A stretch of DNA of 64,000 nt, taken from contig CASHTG010000009.1 in assembly GCA_949357655.1 (NCBI GenBank), positions 682,001 to 746,000 of the forward strand. Reading direction: 5' to 3'. Shown here piece by piece: positions 12,345 through 24,355 of the stretch (its first letter is position 1; each line of letters opens with the position of its first letter). The notes beneath the pieces are model-generated. The model saw only the letters and a program-made list of their open reading frames with translations, was not told where the DNA came from and made no database searches. Source of the stretch: Parascedosporium putredinis (lineage: Eukaryota > Ascomycota > Sordariomycetes > Microascales > Microascaceae). A program made the translations under genes and the position numbers.

Positions 12345-13644
12345 TTATTCGTCGTCATCGTCATCGTCGCTCTCATACGCAACGAGCGGCCCCGATGGCG
12401 CCGCCGCCTTGGGTTTCGACGCCACAGCAACCTTGGCCGCGCTGAGCGCCGCAATCGTGCTGCTCGAAAAGATGCCTCCCTCTGGCTGCGGCGGCGCCTG
12501 CTCAATAGCCATTGGCGTGTACTCTTGGGCATTCTCCTGCTCGAACCCTCGCCTACCAAGGGGGTTGACGGCATTGGCGCCCAGTGCAAAGTGAATCTCG
12601 TCGGGGGCCTGGTATCCGTCGAGGCCGTAGCTGCTCTCGATTTTACGCCTCTTGCGCGCTTCGGGATCCTTGCCCTCGATCTCGGCCACGAACTCGGCGG
12701 GGAGGGCCCGCCTGATGGCTTCGGCAGCCTTCTCCTCGATCCTCCTCGCCTCTCGGGCTTGCGCCATGGGATTCGGGTCGGGTGTCGCCCACCGGACGTT
12801 GAGGACTTCTTCGTGGTCGAGCGATTGATGCGCCATGGCCTCCTTGGCGAATTGCGCGTTTGCTTCGTTACAGTAGGTGATGAAGGCCACGCCTCGGGTA
12901 TTGAGGACACGAACTGGCAAGGTCAAACAAAGTTAGTTTCTGGGTAAAAAGGGAAAGAAAGCAAGACGGTGAAGCAAGGTAAAAGGTCCTAAATCAAGGG
13001 TGTCGGTGGGGGCATGGCATGCTCACCTCGTTCAATCTGGCCCCATTCCGCAAAGTGCCTCGCCACGATCTCTTCAATGTCGTCTGTCACCGTTATCCTG
13101 CCCACATACACGGTCCTATTCTGTCTCGTAAAGCTTCCCACGCCGCCCATGTCATCTCGATAATCCGAAAACTTGTCTCTCCCGAAGCAGTCAACGTTGG
13201 GCTGGAACATGTCGTGAATGGTCGGTAACCTGTGGAGATAATCGCAGTCCGGCCCCTTGGGACATATCCCCTGGCGAAGAAGAGGCAGAAGAAGCTCCCA
13301 GAGACCCTGTCGGCCTTTGTGTAGCCGCTATCCAGGGCAATGTTGCAACGGCCCTTGGCGTGTGTTTTGGAAAGATATTTGTCCTCGTTGTCGCCGCCCG
13401 ACCACTTGTTGTACCAGATGTTGAAAACGGTACCGGTCTGCGGAGGGGCTCTGAATTGATAAAGGACGGGTCTACTTGGGGTCGGGCCGGGCGCCTCTTT
13501 TGCGGATAATCTTCTTGATCTTTCGGGGAGGCGCGACATCGGTGCTGCCGTTCGCTGGGACGAGGGCGCCATCTTCTTGAGGGGAGCTTCGTCGGTCGGC
13601 GGCTCTTGGGGCACCGCCTCGACCTGGGGCTCTTGGTCGGACAT
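12345..13644 (-). CDS. CWC2: Pre-mRNA-splicing factor Cwc2
   Basis: Cwc2 (RBM22 in animals) is an RNA-binding protein of the Prp19-associated complex that contacts U6 snRNA near the spliceosome's active site. The gene starts at MSDQEPQVE and has one intron, 12914-13026. Visible parts are a basic patch (PPRKIKKIIRKRGARPDPK), the Torus region with the signature GTVFNIWYNKWSGGD, a CCCH zinc finger (CPKGPDCDYLHRLPTIHD), an RRM (RTVYVGRITVTDDIEEIVA and GVAFITYCNEANAQFAKEAM) and the conserved VLNVRWATPDPNPMAQAREA. It ends in an acidic tail, DDDDDDE. Frame breaks occur on both sides of the basic patch (about 13490-13540) and inside the zinc finger (about 13265). The encoded motifs are intact in the alternative frames, so these look like single-base losses. 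The gene converges on ureF, 180 nt away. Confidence 0.92.
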
Positions 13645-14240
13645 TATGTGAAGAATGTGCTGCAGAGGCGTTTTCGTCTCCTGGCAAATGAGGTATGTGC
13701 GCCGGCGCAATGGAAAGGGATCGGGAGGATACTGAATGGTTCTCGGAAGAAGAGGGGGCGGAGATGGTGATGTCGCTGTCGCTATTGTCGTCGCTGTCGT
13801 CGCTGTCGTCGTTGCCGTCCTCGGGGTTGTATGCGCCTCGAGCTTGCTGAACGCGCGAAAGTTGCAGGTGTTTTCTTCCAGAAAATCATTGTGGCGAGTT
13901 GACCTTGCTTTAGTGTGGCGGTGCTTGCTGACATCTCCCCTCCCCAGTCAGTACGCCTCTCATCTGCAGGTACCGAGGTACCTCATCAGCCACATTTTTC
14001 AACCATGCAACCATGCTCTTCACCCCGCCGAACTCATTCATGGGTTGGAAAACTGCCCCGCCATAGAAACAATCCGCGATTTGACGCCCAGGTCGGCCAG
14101 AGCTTGTGAACACACATCTTCTTCATAATACCCAACCGCATCTCATAAGGGGCATCTTTTTCTAGTTATCCCCGCTACTTCTCTGTATATACCGACCTCC
14201 TCTAGTCCAAAATCCTGCTTCGGCGGGTCCAGTCTGAAGC
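13645..14240. promoter_or_regulatory. Divergent promoter region between CWC2 and DRG1
   Basis: About 0.6 kb lie between the start codons of two divergent housekeeping genes, so it must carry both promoters. It includes a GTCGCT/GTCGTC-rich repeat (about 13770-13825) and a pyrimidine-rich segment just before the DRG1 start (about 14155-14205, including TATATACC). No convincing open frame is present. Confidence 0.45.
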
Positions 14241-15846
14241 ATGGTGAACATTACGGAAAAGATCAAGGAGTAAGTTTGCCTTCCTCGGCAGATGCTCTTT
14301 TGTGCGCGTGTACTAAACTACTTTTAAAGGATTGAGGAAGAGATGAAAAAGACGCAAAGTAAGTGGTGCCAGGGTAATAGGAAGAGCCAAGGGCATGGCT
14401 AGAAATGAGAGAATGGGGTGGCATGCAAGCGGGCCATGGGAGGAAGGTGTGGATGAAGAATATTTTTCAAATGCTAACATGTTTCCTTCTTTTTTCCTCT
14501 TCTTTTCTTAAGAGAATAAGGCTACGGGTAAGTTCACGCTATATTCTTGAATTGCGAGTCTCCCCTCGCTTGGCCACATTCCGGCAACTAATGAACATCA
14601 CAGAATATCATCTTGGTCTACTGAAAGGGTACGTAGCTGCGCGCCAAACTACGAGTTACTGGGACGGACCTGGGATCACTAACTTTGTCGAATAGAAAGC
14701 TTGCCCGGCTTCGCGCGCAACTTCTGGAACCGGGCCCGGGATCCGGTGGCGGTCCGGGAGCAGGTTTCGACGTAAGCAAGAGTGGTGATGCTCGAATATC
14801 GCTAGTTGGGTTTCCCTCCGTCGGAAAATCGACGTTCCTTTCAAAAGTCACCAAGACGAGATCAGAGGTTGCGTCTTACGCATTCACAACACTTACCGCA
14901 ATTCCCGGCGTGTTAGAGTACGACGGTGCCGAGATCCAGCTGCTTGATCTTCCCGGTATCATCGAGGGGGCCTCTGAAGGCAAGGGACGTGGACGGCAAG
15001 TCATCTCGGCGGCCAAGACTAGCGACTTGATTCTCATGGTGCTGGATGCGACGAAACGAGCGGAACAGCGGGCGCTCCTCGAGGCCGAACTGGAAGCTGT
15101 GGGCATCCGCCTAAACAGGGAACCACCGTACGTCCTCCCTCCTCCCCCACCTTTACTTTATTAGATCGTCTCTTATGCTCCCCTTCTTTGGCTTGGCGGT
15201 GACTGGTTTTCCGCCTTGTTACCCTATTTCTCATCCTTTTACTCACGGCCCCTTTTGCAGAAACATCTATCTCAAAGCGAAAAAGGCGGGCGGGATGAAA
15301 ATCACTTTCTCGGCGCCGCCCAAGAACCTTGACGAGAAGATGGTGTACAACATCCTCCGCGATTACAAGATGCTCAACTGCGAGGTGCTCGTTCGCGATG
15401 AAAACTGCACGGTAGACGACTTGATTGATGTCATCATGAAGGACCACCGCAAGTACATCAAGTGCTTATATGTGTACAACAAGATTGATAGCGTCTCCAT
15501 CGAGTTCCTCGACCAGCTGGCGCGCGAGCCCCACACCGTCGTCATGAGCTGTGAGCTAGACCTCGGTATCCAGGACGTGGTAGATAGGTGCTGGAAGGAG
15601 CTCAACCTCATTCGCATTTACACCAAGCGGAAGGGCATTGAGCCCAATTTTGGAGAGGCCCTCATCGTCCGGAGCGGTAGTACTATCGAAGACGTGTGCG
15701 ACCAGATCCACCGTACGATGAAGGAGACGTTCAAGTACGCGCTCGTATGGGGTGCCAGCGCGAGGCATGTACCTCAGAGAGTTGGACTGAGCCATCCAGT
15801 AGCGGATGGGGATGTTGTATATATCATGGGTGCATGGCGGGCGTAA
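14241..15846 (+). CDS. DRG1/Rbg1 family ribosome-associated GTPase
   Basis: DRG1-type GTPases bind translating ribosomes with a DFRP partner (Tma46 in yeast) and help relieve stalled elongation. The gene reads through without frame errors in six exons: 14241-14269, 14330-14358, 14513-14527, 14604-14628, 14696-15127 and 15261-15846, giving 371 aa, the usual length. The N-terminal helix is MVNITEKIKEIEEEMKKTQ. The G domain has G1 GFPSVGKST, G3 DLPGIIEGASEGKGRGRQ and G4 YNKID. The C-terminal TGS domain begins near GEALIVRSGSTIEDV and ends DGDVVYIMGAWRA. The first four exons are only 29, 29, 15 and 25 nt, an unusual cluster of micro-exons. The start matches the family's first residues. Confidence 0.95.
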
Positions 15847-16453
15847 CGGCCGTGCCGGTTTCGATCAATGTATAGCCTTTTCGGAGAGCCTCTCGTCACC
15901 TTCCTTTTCGCATATTGCCGTCTGTTGCTTTTTTATGCTACCTCTAGTGCTCGCCGTTGAGCCGGCATGCTTATGAGGGAGGGAGGGAAGTCAAAAGACC
16001 AAAGATATATATATCAACCCATGATTATACTCGCTCGAGATTTAAAGGGTACGGAGGAAGAATAAGAAGAAAAAAGCAGAGCCGGTCAATTGATTTTCTA
16101 GTTCATAACGCATCATGAGGAAATAAAAGAAAACCCCCTTTGAGTTTTTGGGTTGGCACCGAAGTACTGTTTGCATGTGTTCATACCCGAAAACGCCCGT
16201 AAACAAGTAAGTTCCCAAAGGAAGCTCGGTACCAAGCGGGAAAAATGCGCAAGCTGCGCCTCCCCGACGAAGCCCGGTCGCATCCCAGAAGGAAAGGATA
16301 TCAAGAACCCGAACCACCCATTACGATCCTCCCGGGGAGAGAACCAACAGCAAGTATCAATCAAACAAGCGAAACCGGCAAGAGACGGAGGGAATTTAAA
16401 TGTACAAGGAGGAACAAAGGAGAAGGCGCTAGAGGAAGCAGTCTTCCAGATGT
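15847..16453. other. Intergenic between convergent DRG1 and the Spo12-like gene
   Basis: This 0.6 kb stretch lies between two converging genes and should hold both 3' untranslated regions. A short TATATATAT run occurs at about 16006. The reading frames here have no family resemblance. Confidence 0.5.
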
Positions 16454-16961
16454 CTAGAAAGGGCTGTCCTTCTTCGCGGAGTCGAGCTTCTTAGCTACGC
16501 CTTGGGCGAAAAGAGACTTGGGCTTGACCCTACATAGGTTTCGTCGGTTAGTATCACGCTGATCCAGGTGCAGTGCCTTGCCTCCTCCGTTGCGTTGCGT
16601 TGGGCGCGAGGTGATGGCCAAGTATACGGGGTTTCGGGGAGGCGAGTGAGGGCGCTGTGACTTACTTCCCAACCTGCTTGTTGCGCAGGGCGGTGAGCTT
16701 GGCAGTGCATGGGCTCATGATGTTGTCCGAAGGGGAAACGTATTGCTTGTTTTGTCTGTTATATGGTTTAGGATGTGTTAGTGATGCGCCATTGCGATTG
16801 TTGGGAGGAAAGAAGGACAGGCGCTGCACTGACTGTTCGGCGTCCATCTTGGACTGGAGGACCTGGCGATGGTACTCCATGCTCTGAATGGGCTTGCCGG
16901 TAGGCTGCTCGGCGGCGAGCATGGGGACATTGATGTCCTTGTTGGAGAGAACACCAGACAT
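16454..16961 (-). CDS. Spo12-like mitotic exit protein
   Basis: Spo12 is a small nucleolar protein that promotes release of the Cdc14 phosphatase in mitosis and meiosis. Three exons, 16961-16834, 16755-16666 and 16529-16454, join cleanly into a 97-residue protein with no frame error. The family core is present: SMEYHRQVLQSKMDAEQ, then the signature YVSPSDNIMSPCTAKLTALR, then VKPKSLFAQGVAKKL. The SPSD and MSPC serines are candidate phosphorylation sites. The start is the first ATG before MSGVLSNKDINVP. It is short and split by two introns, so simple open-frame calling would miss it. Confidence 0.85.
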
Positions 16962-18773
16962 TGTGATAGATGTGGTTTGATGTGAGTATACGATGGGCTT
17001 TAAGCTTGTGGTCTTCTTGTGGTCCTTCTGGAGTGGGAAGGTGCACGCAAGGTTATAGGTTGTGAGTGTGGATTTGTGAATGCACGTATAGAAGAAGAAA
17101 AAAGGTGAAGCTGTCAAAAGATGGAGAGTTGTGAGTGCGGGATGTGCAAGTTAAATGCAGGTCTGTGGATCACAGAGGGAAAAAGGAAAACCGGGGAATT
17201 GTGTTGTTATTCTCTGAAGTGATGTGAAAGAAACACAGCCAAACAAGGCAAGGTGGGAACAAGAGAACACACTGAGAAAAATAGAGTCGGGCAGGGATGG
17301 TAAGTGCTCATTCCTCTTCTCTGACTAGGTTCTCTGGAAGCAAATCGGCGCAAGGTGAGGCAAAAATGTTCAAAGAGAAAAGTAAAGAGTGCCGGTTCGT
17401 TGGTCGGGCAACGGCTCAATGGCAGTTCGCCCCTGCTCTTTTTTTCCCTTCCCTTGCTCCCCTCCCCACCAGCGCCCACTGATGCGTTGGCGTGGAGAAC
17501 ACGGGCCATGGAGTCGCACTTTCCGCCAGCCATGCGAACTAGGGTGTCATTGGGTTTGGACGATTCTCCATCCCTGGTCAAACAAGCTTCCCACAATTGT
17601 TGCCTCGATCAATGCTGGCTTGCTGTGGTCCCTTGGCCAGCCGGAGCGTGTGGCCCAATACAATGTTCCTGCGACGCCCAAGATCGGACACAAAGAGGCG
17701 CTTTGGCGAGGCCAAGTGTCTGACGAGAGAGCCCATCCGGCGGATTGATGAGTAGTGTCTTGGTTGTGTCCAGACCATGTGCTGCATGAGCGGCGCACAG
17801 TTTGTAGCTTCTCACTTGCAGTGCGCCGGTGCACGCAGCATCTTCAGCTTGCCCCCTAAGTTGACCGACTGATCGGTGAATTTACGCACCCAAGATCAAT
17901 TCACAGCTTTGCGATGGAATAATAGGCCCGGTTCGTCGTTCATGAGAATAGATAACATTGGCGCTGGCCTCATAATGCAACATACCACCCGTTTCAAAGT
18001 TGAGTGGCAACGGACTGTTAGCCGGGGCATTGCTTGCATTGCATGCGCTGGATCGACAACCCCATCAATCAACATCGTCAACACCGAGGCCCTTGCCGTT
18101 CCTCTGGGTACCAAGGTTCACTGCTACCATACTTGTTATTTGAATCCATTACCCGATGATGAGAACCCTGCCTATCGTTGCCCCCTCGCCCTCTGGCTCG
18201 CATTTGCTGGGATCCCCAGGTATCTGGGATTCTTCAACGTCTTTCTCTTTTCCCCTTCGGAGTAATAATTGGCTCTGGAGTGGTCTATTGAAATGATCTC
18301 GGAGATGTCTGAGACTCTGCCTGGTGATGGAGTGTTTGACTGAGTCACTTGAAGATGGACGGATAGAACATTAGTCCAGGGCATCCAACGGCGAGTTAAT
18401 TGGCACGACAACCTTGTGACGAGTTTCAAGGTGCTTCTAAAATGCCCGGGGGCAAGGATTCAAGGTCGAGCATACATGTAAACTATACGCAAAAACATCG
18501 TCCACTCAAAGATAAGTTGAGAATACAAGAGGCAACAGCAAAGTTTGAAAAAAAATATTTACTATCTTTCTGGGCCTGGTTCCTAGGAGCACCTATCACC
18601 ATCCTGTACTTGGGTGTATAATACAACTTGAGCATTAACCAATTTCAAACTCGGAGCCAAAAATGCAAATTCATGACCCATCCTCGTCGCGACGAGGTTT
18701 CCATTCCCGACATGCCTTCATTCTTTCCACAAAAATTTCTTCTTCTGGTATTTGATTGTTTTTCTTACCCACT
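16962..18773. other. Intergenic, about 1.8 kb without recognisable gene
   Basis: The first part is the promoter side of the Spo12-like gene; the rest lies downstream of the acyl-CoA dehydrogenase gene. Several frames of 60-130 codons occur on both strands, but none has a family signature, a plausible splice structure or consistent coding bias. Confidence 0.5.
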
Positions 18774-19331
18774 TTAGATCTTGGACTTGACAATGTTGGT
18801 ACCGGGCTGGTACTTTTGGCCGCCAAAGATCTTGAAGAGCTCCGCCGTCTTCTCGTTCTGCCACTGGATCATGGCCGCCGTCTCCTTGCCGCGCTTGGCC
18901 TCGTTCCTGCCCATTTGCCGAAGGTGGACCTCGTCGGGCCCGTCGGCGAGCCTGAGGGTGCGGATCTGCGCCCACATGTTGGCCAGGGGTATCCTGGCAC
19001 ACGCCGGCGGCGCCAAAGGACTGCACGGCGCGGTCGATGACGGTGAGCGCCATCTGGGGCACCATGACCTTGGCCTCGGCAATCTCCTTGAGCGCGGCCT
19101 TGGGGCCGAGGGTGTCCATCTTGATGGCGGCGTTGAGGACGAGCAGACGCGCGGCGTCGATCTCGATGCGCGACCGGGCGACCCACTCGAGGATGACGCC
19201 GTGCTCCTTGAGCTGCTTGCCAAAGGTGGTCTTCTTGGGGTCGTTGATGCGCATGAGCATCCAGTCGAGGGCACGCTCGGCCTACATTGTCATTGTTATC
19301 TCTGGTTAGCTTTAAGCCTAGACAAGGAAAG

Positions 19332-19363
<32 letters not shown>

Positions 19364-20589
19364 GGTTAGGGGATACGTACAGCGCCGATGGACCTCATGC
19401 AGTGGTGGATACGGCCGGGGCCGAGACGACCCTGGATGATCTCGAAACCGCGGCCCTCGCCGAGGACCAAGTTGGAGGCGGGGACGCGAACGTTGTTGAA
19501 GGTAATGTGGCCGTGGCCGTGGGGGCGTCGTCGTAGCCGTAGACCTGGAGCATGCGGTGGATGGTGATTCCGGGGGTGTCGGAGGGGACGAGGATGACGG
19601 ACTGCTGCTTGTAGGTGTCGGCGTTCTTGGGATCGCTCTTGCCCATGACGATGTAGATCTGGCACCTAGGGTCGCCGGCACCGCTGGACCACCATTTCTG
19701 CAACAACCAAGTTAGTTTCCATTCGTTGCCGTATTCTACCCCTCAACTGCTGCAGAAGAGGCCAATGGGGGAAGAGAGGGAGAAAGGGAGAAAGGGAGAG
19801 AAAAGGGACAGAAAACTTACGGAGCCGTTGAGGACGTACTCGTTGCCCTCCCTCGTCATGGTAAGCTGAATGTTGGTAGCGTCGGAGCTCGCCACATCGG
19901 GCTCGGTCATCAAGAAGGCGGAGCGAATCTTGCCCTCCATGAGGGGCGCCAACCACCTCTGCTTCTGGGCCTCGTTGCCGTACTTGGCCAGGACCTCCAT
20001 GTTGCCGGTGTCGGGGGCGGCGCAGTTGGTCGCCTCGGAGGCGACGCGGGAGCGGCCGAGCCACTCGGCCATGAGGCCGTACTCGAGGTTGCTGAAGCCG
20101 GGCGACTCCTTGTAGTGGCCCTTGGGGAAGAACATGTTCCAGAGGCCGAGGGCGCGCGCGCGCTTCTTGAGCTCCTCGATGATGGCGGGGTGGCTCTTCC
20201 ATCGCTCGTCGCCCTCGCCGATCTGGGCTTCGAGAACGGGGTCGGCACTGTGGGGCGTGTGCGTGTGAGTAATGAGAAGGTTTTCGTGCTCGCGGGGCTG
20301 GCTTGAGCCGCGAAAGGGATCGGGGAAGAAAGACTGGCTTACGGGATGCACTCCTCCTCAACAAACTTGGCGACGACGTCGAGGGTCTTGCGAGCCCTCT
20401 CGCTTACGCGGTCAAGCGCCTATATTCCGACGAAACACCCCAGGTTAGTTACATAGCTTTCTTTTTGTAGGTACTGACTCCCTGCCGAGATTGCAAAGGC
20501 AGGGGCGGAAGGCGGTGTCCGGGGAGGTCTATGACATCAGGGGGTTGGAGGAGGTGATCACGTACAATGGCGGGAATCCTGGCAGACAT
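18774..20589 (-). CDS. Acyl-CoA dehydrogenase, ACAD10/11-like, with possible peroxisomal signal
   Basis: This FAD enzyme carries out the first oxidation of an acyl-CoA in fatty-acid breakdown. Five exons (20589-20566, 20419-20343, 20247-19821, 19697-19381, 19281-18774) give about 451 aa. Family landmarks are RSAFLMTEPDVASSDATNIQ, NGSKWWSSGAGDPRCQIYIV, LGEGRGFEIIQGRLGPGRIH, SFGAAGVCQDTP and MWAQIRTLRLADGPDEVHL. The C-terminus is KSKI; SKI fits the peroxisomal PTS1 consensus, and no N-terminal presequence is visible (MSARIPAIALDRVSE). The frame breaks near 19524 and near 18996, both inside C runs (losses of one and two bases), so they are probable assembly errors. Which acyl chains it prefers cannot be told. 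Confidence 0.9.
19332..19358. repeat. (TA)n microsatellite in an intron
   Basis: A perfect alternating AT run of about 27 nt lies inside the 99-nt intron 19282-19380 of the acyl-CoA dehydrogenase gene. It takes up over a quarter of the intron, between the branch region and the donor, and is likely length-polymorphic. Confidence 0.85.
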
Positions 20590-22153
20590 TGTGTGTTTAA
20601 ATAACTTGTGCAGCTCCGCTACAATCTAGGTGTAAAAAGAAAAGGAAGCGGCGAGAATAGATCTCCAGGTAGTGGGCGTGAAGATCTTGAAAAAGGTGCG
20701 GATACGGAAGACACGTGCGAGAAGAGGTATCAAGGGGAGAAAGATGTCAATAGTAAAAATAAAAATAAAAACCCTTTTGTTCCAGAGTCGTTTTCCAAGA
20801 GCAGCACGCGTTTCCTTTATGAGAGAAACAGGATCGGGAGGGGAAGAAGCGGCGTAGGATGATTTTCCACCGGGGATAGAGAGAAACCGAACCTTGAGCT
20901 TCTCCAAAACCGCAACGCCCCGGCTTGTTGCCTCCCCCAAAGCGCGGGCTCGCCGCCGAGCTCCTTGTGGGCCGTTGCGAAAGGGGATGTGCCGAGGTAA
21001 CTCGACGGGGTTAATGCCAAAAGGGTGTGAGCGGGGTGCTTTTTGGTGGGGAAAGCCGCTGGGCAGGCATCGTCTGAGTGTGCTGTGGGCTTGATTGCTG
21101 ATCCGATTGTCCTGGAGCTGGCCCCCAGATTTTAGTACGTTGGAGCTAGCCGGCCCCCAGCGACTGGGCTGGCCGTGGTATCAATTGCGTTCAGTGCAGT
21201 AATACCGTATGATACGAAGTAGTTCTTTCATTTGATCCACACTTGAAGTATACTCACTGCCTTGTGTCCTCCGGGATATACATTGGTCCACCGAGTAGTA
21301 CTCCACCTCAACCCCAATCGACCGTCAAGAACCGCCAACCAACAAGTTGAGTTGAGCTCCATCAGCACTGGCCTAGTGCACATTCATTGTAGCCACTGAA
21401 CGAAGCCCAACAGCCCACGCTAGCAGTCACCGCCCGTTGATCACTGTTCAAGCGTTGCGTCAATCCTCCCCGTTCACGTAAACCATATAGGCAACTTGCT
21501 CACTGACCATGGCCGAAAGGACTCCTTGATGCTTATGTTTGTTTCGGCCTCTTCAATCCAGCAAGGTCCCGCCATTGCCACGGTTCCCCGGATCCGAGTT
21601 CCCCTCAGCCCCCAAGTGCCCAACTGTGCCTCGATCTCCCTGCCCCTCACGCAAGCTTCGCATCCCCATGTCATGACTCTCGGCTACCCGAAACCGACAT
21701 GAACACGCGCCTCCGCCCTAGTGTGGTACGATGGCCCGGCCGATGCCCCCATTCCACTTTCCACCGGATGCAATGTTAAATCGTGTCTCCCCTTAACACC
21801 GGACCGGGTCCTCGGCTTACTGCCATAAGCTTGAAAAAGAGCCGCTTCGCCAACCCCATCCGCCCGCTCTCCCCTTGTGTATCAATCAATGGGCTGGTCT
21901 GCACATGCGTCAAAATTATTCACACATCACCCCGGCTGGTAGCTCTTCGTAGTCAAATCCGTCTATTCACTTGGTGCGAATGTCACCTGTTCTTTTTATT
22001 TTTCTTATTTTGCCCCTTCTGCTTGTCTAGAAAATCCGCCCCTCCCTATCCCTTCTGAAAATGCCATTCGTGCTATTACCAAGTAAAGAAAGAACAGCAA
22101 CAATTCCCAGAGCCCGTGCCGATCCCGTTAAGCCGTAATGCCTCCTTCTCTCT
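20590..22153. other. Intergenic, promoter side of the dehydrogenase gene
   Basis: About 1.56 kb lie between the start of the acyl-CoA dehydrogenase gene and the stop of LSG1; the two genes are in opposite relation to this gap. No supported gene was found; frames shorter than 105 codons lack any signature. Confidence 0.5.
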
Positions 22154-24355
22154 TTAGTCATCGTCAACCTTGACAGCCCGGCGCTTCTTTCCATTCTTGG
22201 GCCCTCCTTTGAAATGCTTCTTCCCGCTCGCTCCCTTCAAGTCCTTGGGATCGAGCCCATTCGCTAAAGCGTACGCGGCCTTTGCCTTTCTTCCGCTGAG
22301 CTCCTTGCTTCCTTGCTCCGAGTACTTGTAGCTGAATGGTCGACTGAGGTGCCCCGCGCTACCACCACCGGCGCCGAAGAACCCTCGGTCGAGGTTTCTC
22401 GACTTGGCACCTCCTTCTGGGCCAAGTCCAAATTCCGTACCTGCGAGGCTGAACTCGCCATCGTCATCCTCGAGAGACGTGGCATTTAGCTCCGCCTCCA
22501 ACGCTGCTCGCCTGCCGTCGGGCAATCGTAGTCTCCTGTTCTCTGGGAGATGGAATTCGTCGTAGAGCTCGCGGTTGAACTCTCGGGGATCGTAGTCTCC
22601 GGGAGGTGGGTGGCAGTAGAGGAGTTTACCGTTCACGTAGTCCTTCAGTATAAATCGTGCCGCACGGGATTCGTCAGGTTGTCCCAAGCCTTGCGTCTGG
22701 AAGCCCCTCGCCTTTGCGTACGCCCTCAGCATTTCCGATGACGTCGGGATTCCGGTGCCCCCTCTTCGAACGGCCGTATCTTGATCTCAATCCCGTACAG
22801 CGCCTCCAAGAATGCCTTCGGTATCCTCTGTGATACAAGCCCGCACGGTCCCGTGTACTCCCTCATCTGGTCGATGGGCAACACGCCGTTGCAGACGAGA
22901 TCCGCTTTAGTCGTCGCAAAGTTGGGGAAAACTAAACCGGGGCAATCGCACAGAACCATCTTCTCGCTGAGGTGGATCGTCTGGAAATGCTTCGTCTTTC
23001 CCGGCGTCGATGAGACCGAGACTTTGGTCGCTCCGATAAGTGCGTTAATGGTCGACGACTTGCCGACGTTGGGGTAGCCGACGAGGCCAATCTGAAGCTT
23101 CCTCTCAGGATCATCCGAACCTGCGTTTCCAAAGTCCGTTAATACGGGTGTCAAAAACAGCATCCAATCGAATGATCAACTTACCGGTGATATCGGGGGC
23201 CTGCGTAATAAAAAGCTGCTCTAGCTCTTGCACCGTCAATATCCTCACGTCCTCTTCTTCGTCGGATGTGGTTGTGCCATCCCGGGCTTCATCATCCCCA
23301 CTCTGCCCACTTTCATCCTCCTCACTCTCCTCACCCTCAATCACTATCCTCTCCGTTTGCTTGCCCTTTCCTGACGCCGAGGGGCCATCTTCCTCCTCGT
23401 CCTCTTCTTCCTCCTCGCTATCGTAGTCGTCCGAGAGCTCCGCCTCATTGGCTTCCTTAGCTAGGTGCGCCGAAAAGAACTTGTATTTGATGCCTGCTTC
23501 CTTGAGATATTCGGCCCACGCCTTTCGTTGGGAAAGGGTGAGCATATCAGCCTTGTTGATGAGCAGCAGGTTCTCCTTCCTCGGGTCGATATCCTTGACG
23601 TAGTTCTCCAAATCATCTGATCGGAACAGTAGAGGACTACGCGCATCCACAATTTGGACAATAAGGTCTGACCTCTCAATCACGCGCCACAGCTGCCTCC
23701 AGACCTCGAGATTCCTCTCAAACGGCGTCATCAAAAGATCGTTGTTCTCCTCAAGTTCTGCCAACCCTCTGCGCCATGAGAGGAAACTAGCCCGTTCCAA
23801 GGCCGCCAGCTCATCCGGTGTCGTCGAGGCGTCCCACTGTGGACGTCGGGGCACTGTCAGCTTTCCCCTATGCTGCTTGTGCTTGCCTAGCAACTGTGAC
23901 TCTTCGGCAGATGTCAAGAGATACGGGTTCTTCTGGTCGGTATGGATGATCTTGACACTAGTAATCTTCTCGGCGGTAAAGTCGGTCCCAGCGAGCTCGG
24001 CAGTGGCAAGGAATTCGTCGAGGGCGCCCTGTTGCGTTACGGATCTCATCTTGACCCAGTCCGCTTGCTTCTTGTCGTTTGTGAGGTACTAGAGAGAATC
24101 GCTGTTAGTTTGAAAACACGAATGGATAGGGATGACTCCCTAAAAGGGCTTGGAGGACCTGGCGAAGCGGATATATATACATATATATGAGTATATAGGC
24201 ACTTGGGTTTGAGTACATACCTGTTCTCCTGATGCGTGGTCAACTCGCGCAACCGCCGATCCTCGCTTTCGATCATTTCCTTTGCCTCCCGTGAGGCGAT
24301 CCCTCATCAACTGGCTTCCCAAGCCGACAGACTTCTTGGACTTTGGAAGAACCAT
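22154..24355 (-). CDS. LSG1: Large ribosomal subunit GTPase LSG1
   Basis: Lsg1 is a cytoplasmic GTPase that releases the export adaptor Nmd3 from nascent 60S subunits. Three exons, 24355-24221, 24088-23185 and 23120-22154, encode about 668 aa. It shows the circularly permuted GTPase order: G4 LLLINKADML, G5 FFSAHLAKEANEAE, then G1 GLVGYPNVGKSSTINALIG, G2 at STPGKTKHF and G3 DCPGLVFPNF. An acidic insert (EEEEEDEEEDGPSASGKGK and beyond) separates the halves, as usual. The start MVLPKSKKSVGLGSQLMRDR matches the family. One frame break lies near 22758, in a run of five Gs on the gene strand, where six would restore the frame; the tail FKGGPKNGKKRRAVKVDDD then follows. The first intron holds an AT-rich repeat. 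Confidence 0.94.

Noticed and set aside
18869..19681. A 270-codon leftward frame, rich in Pro, Arg and His
   Set aside because: It is an out-of-frame reading of the acyl-CoA dehydrogenase exons and runs through an intron with a TA repeat.
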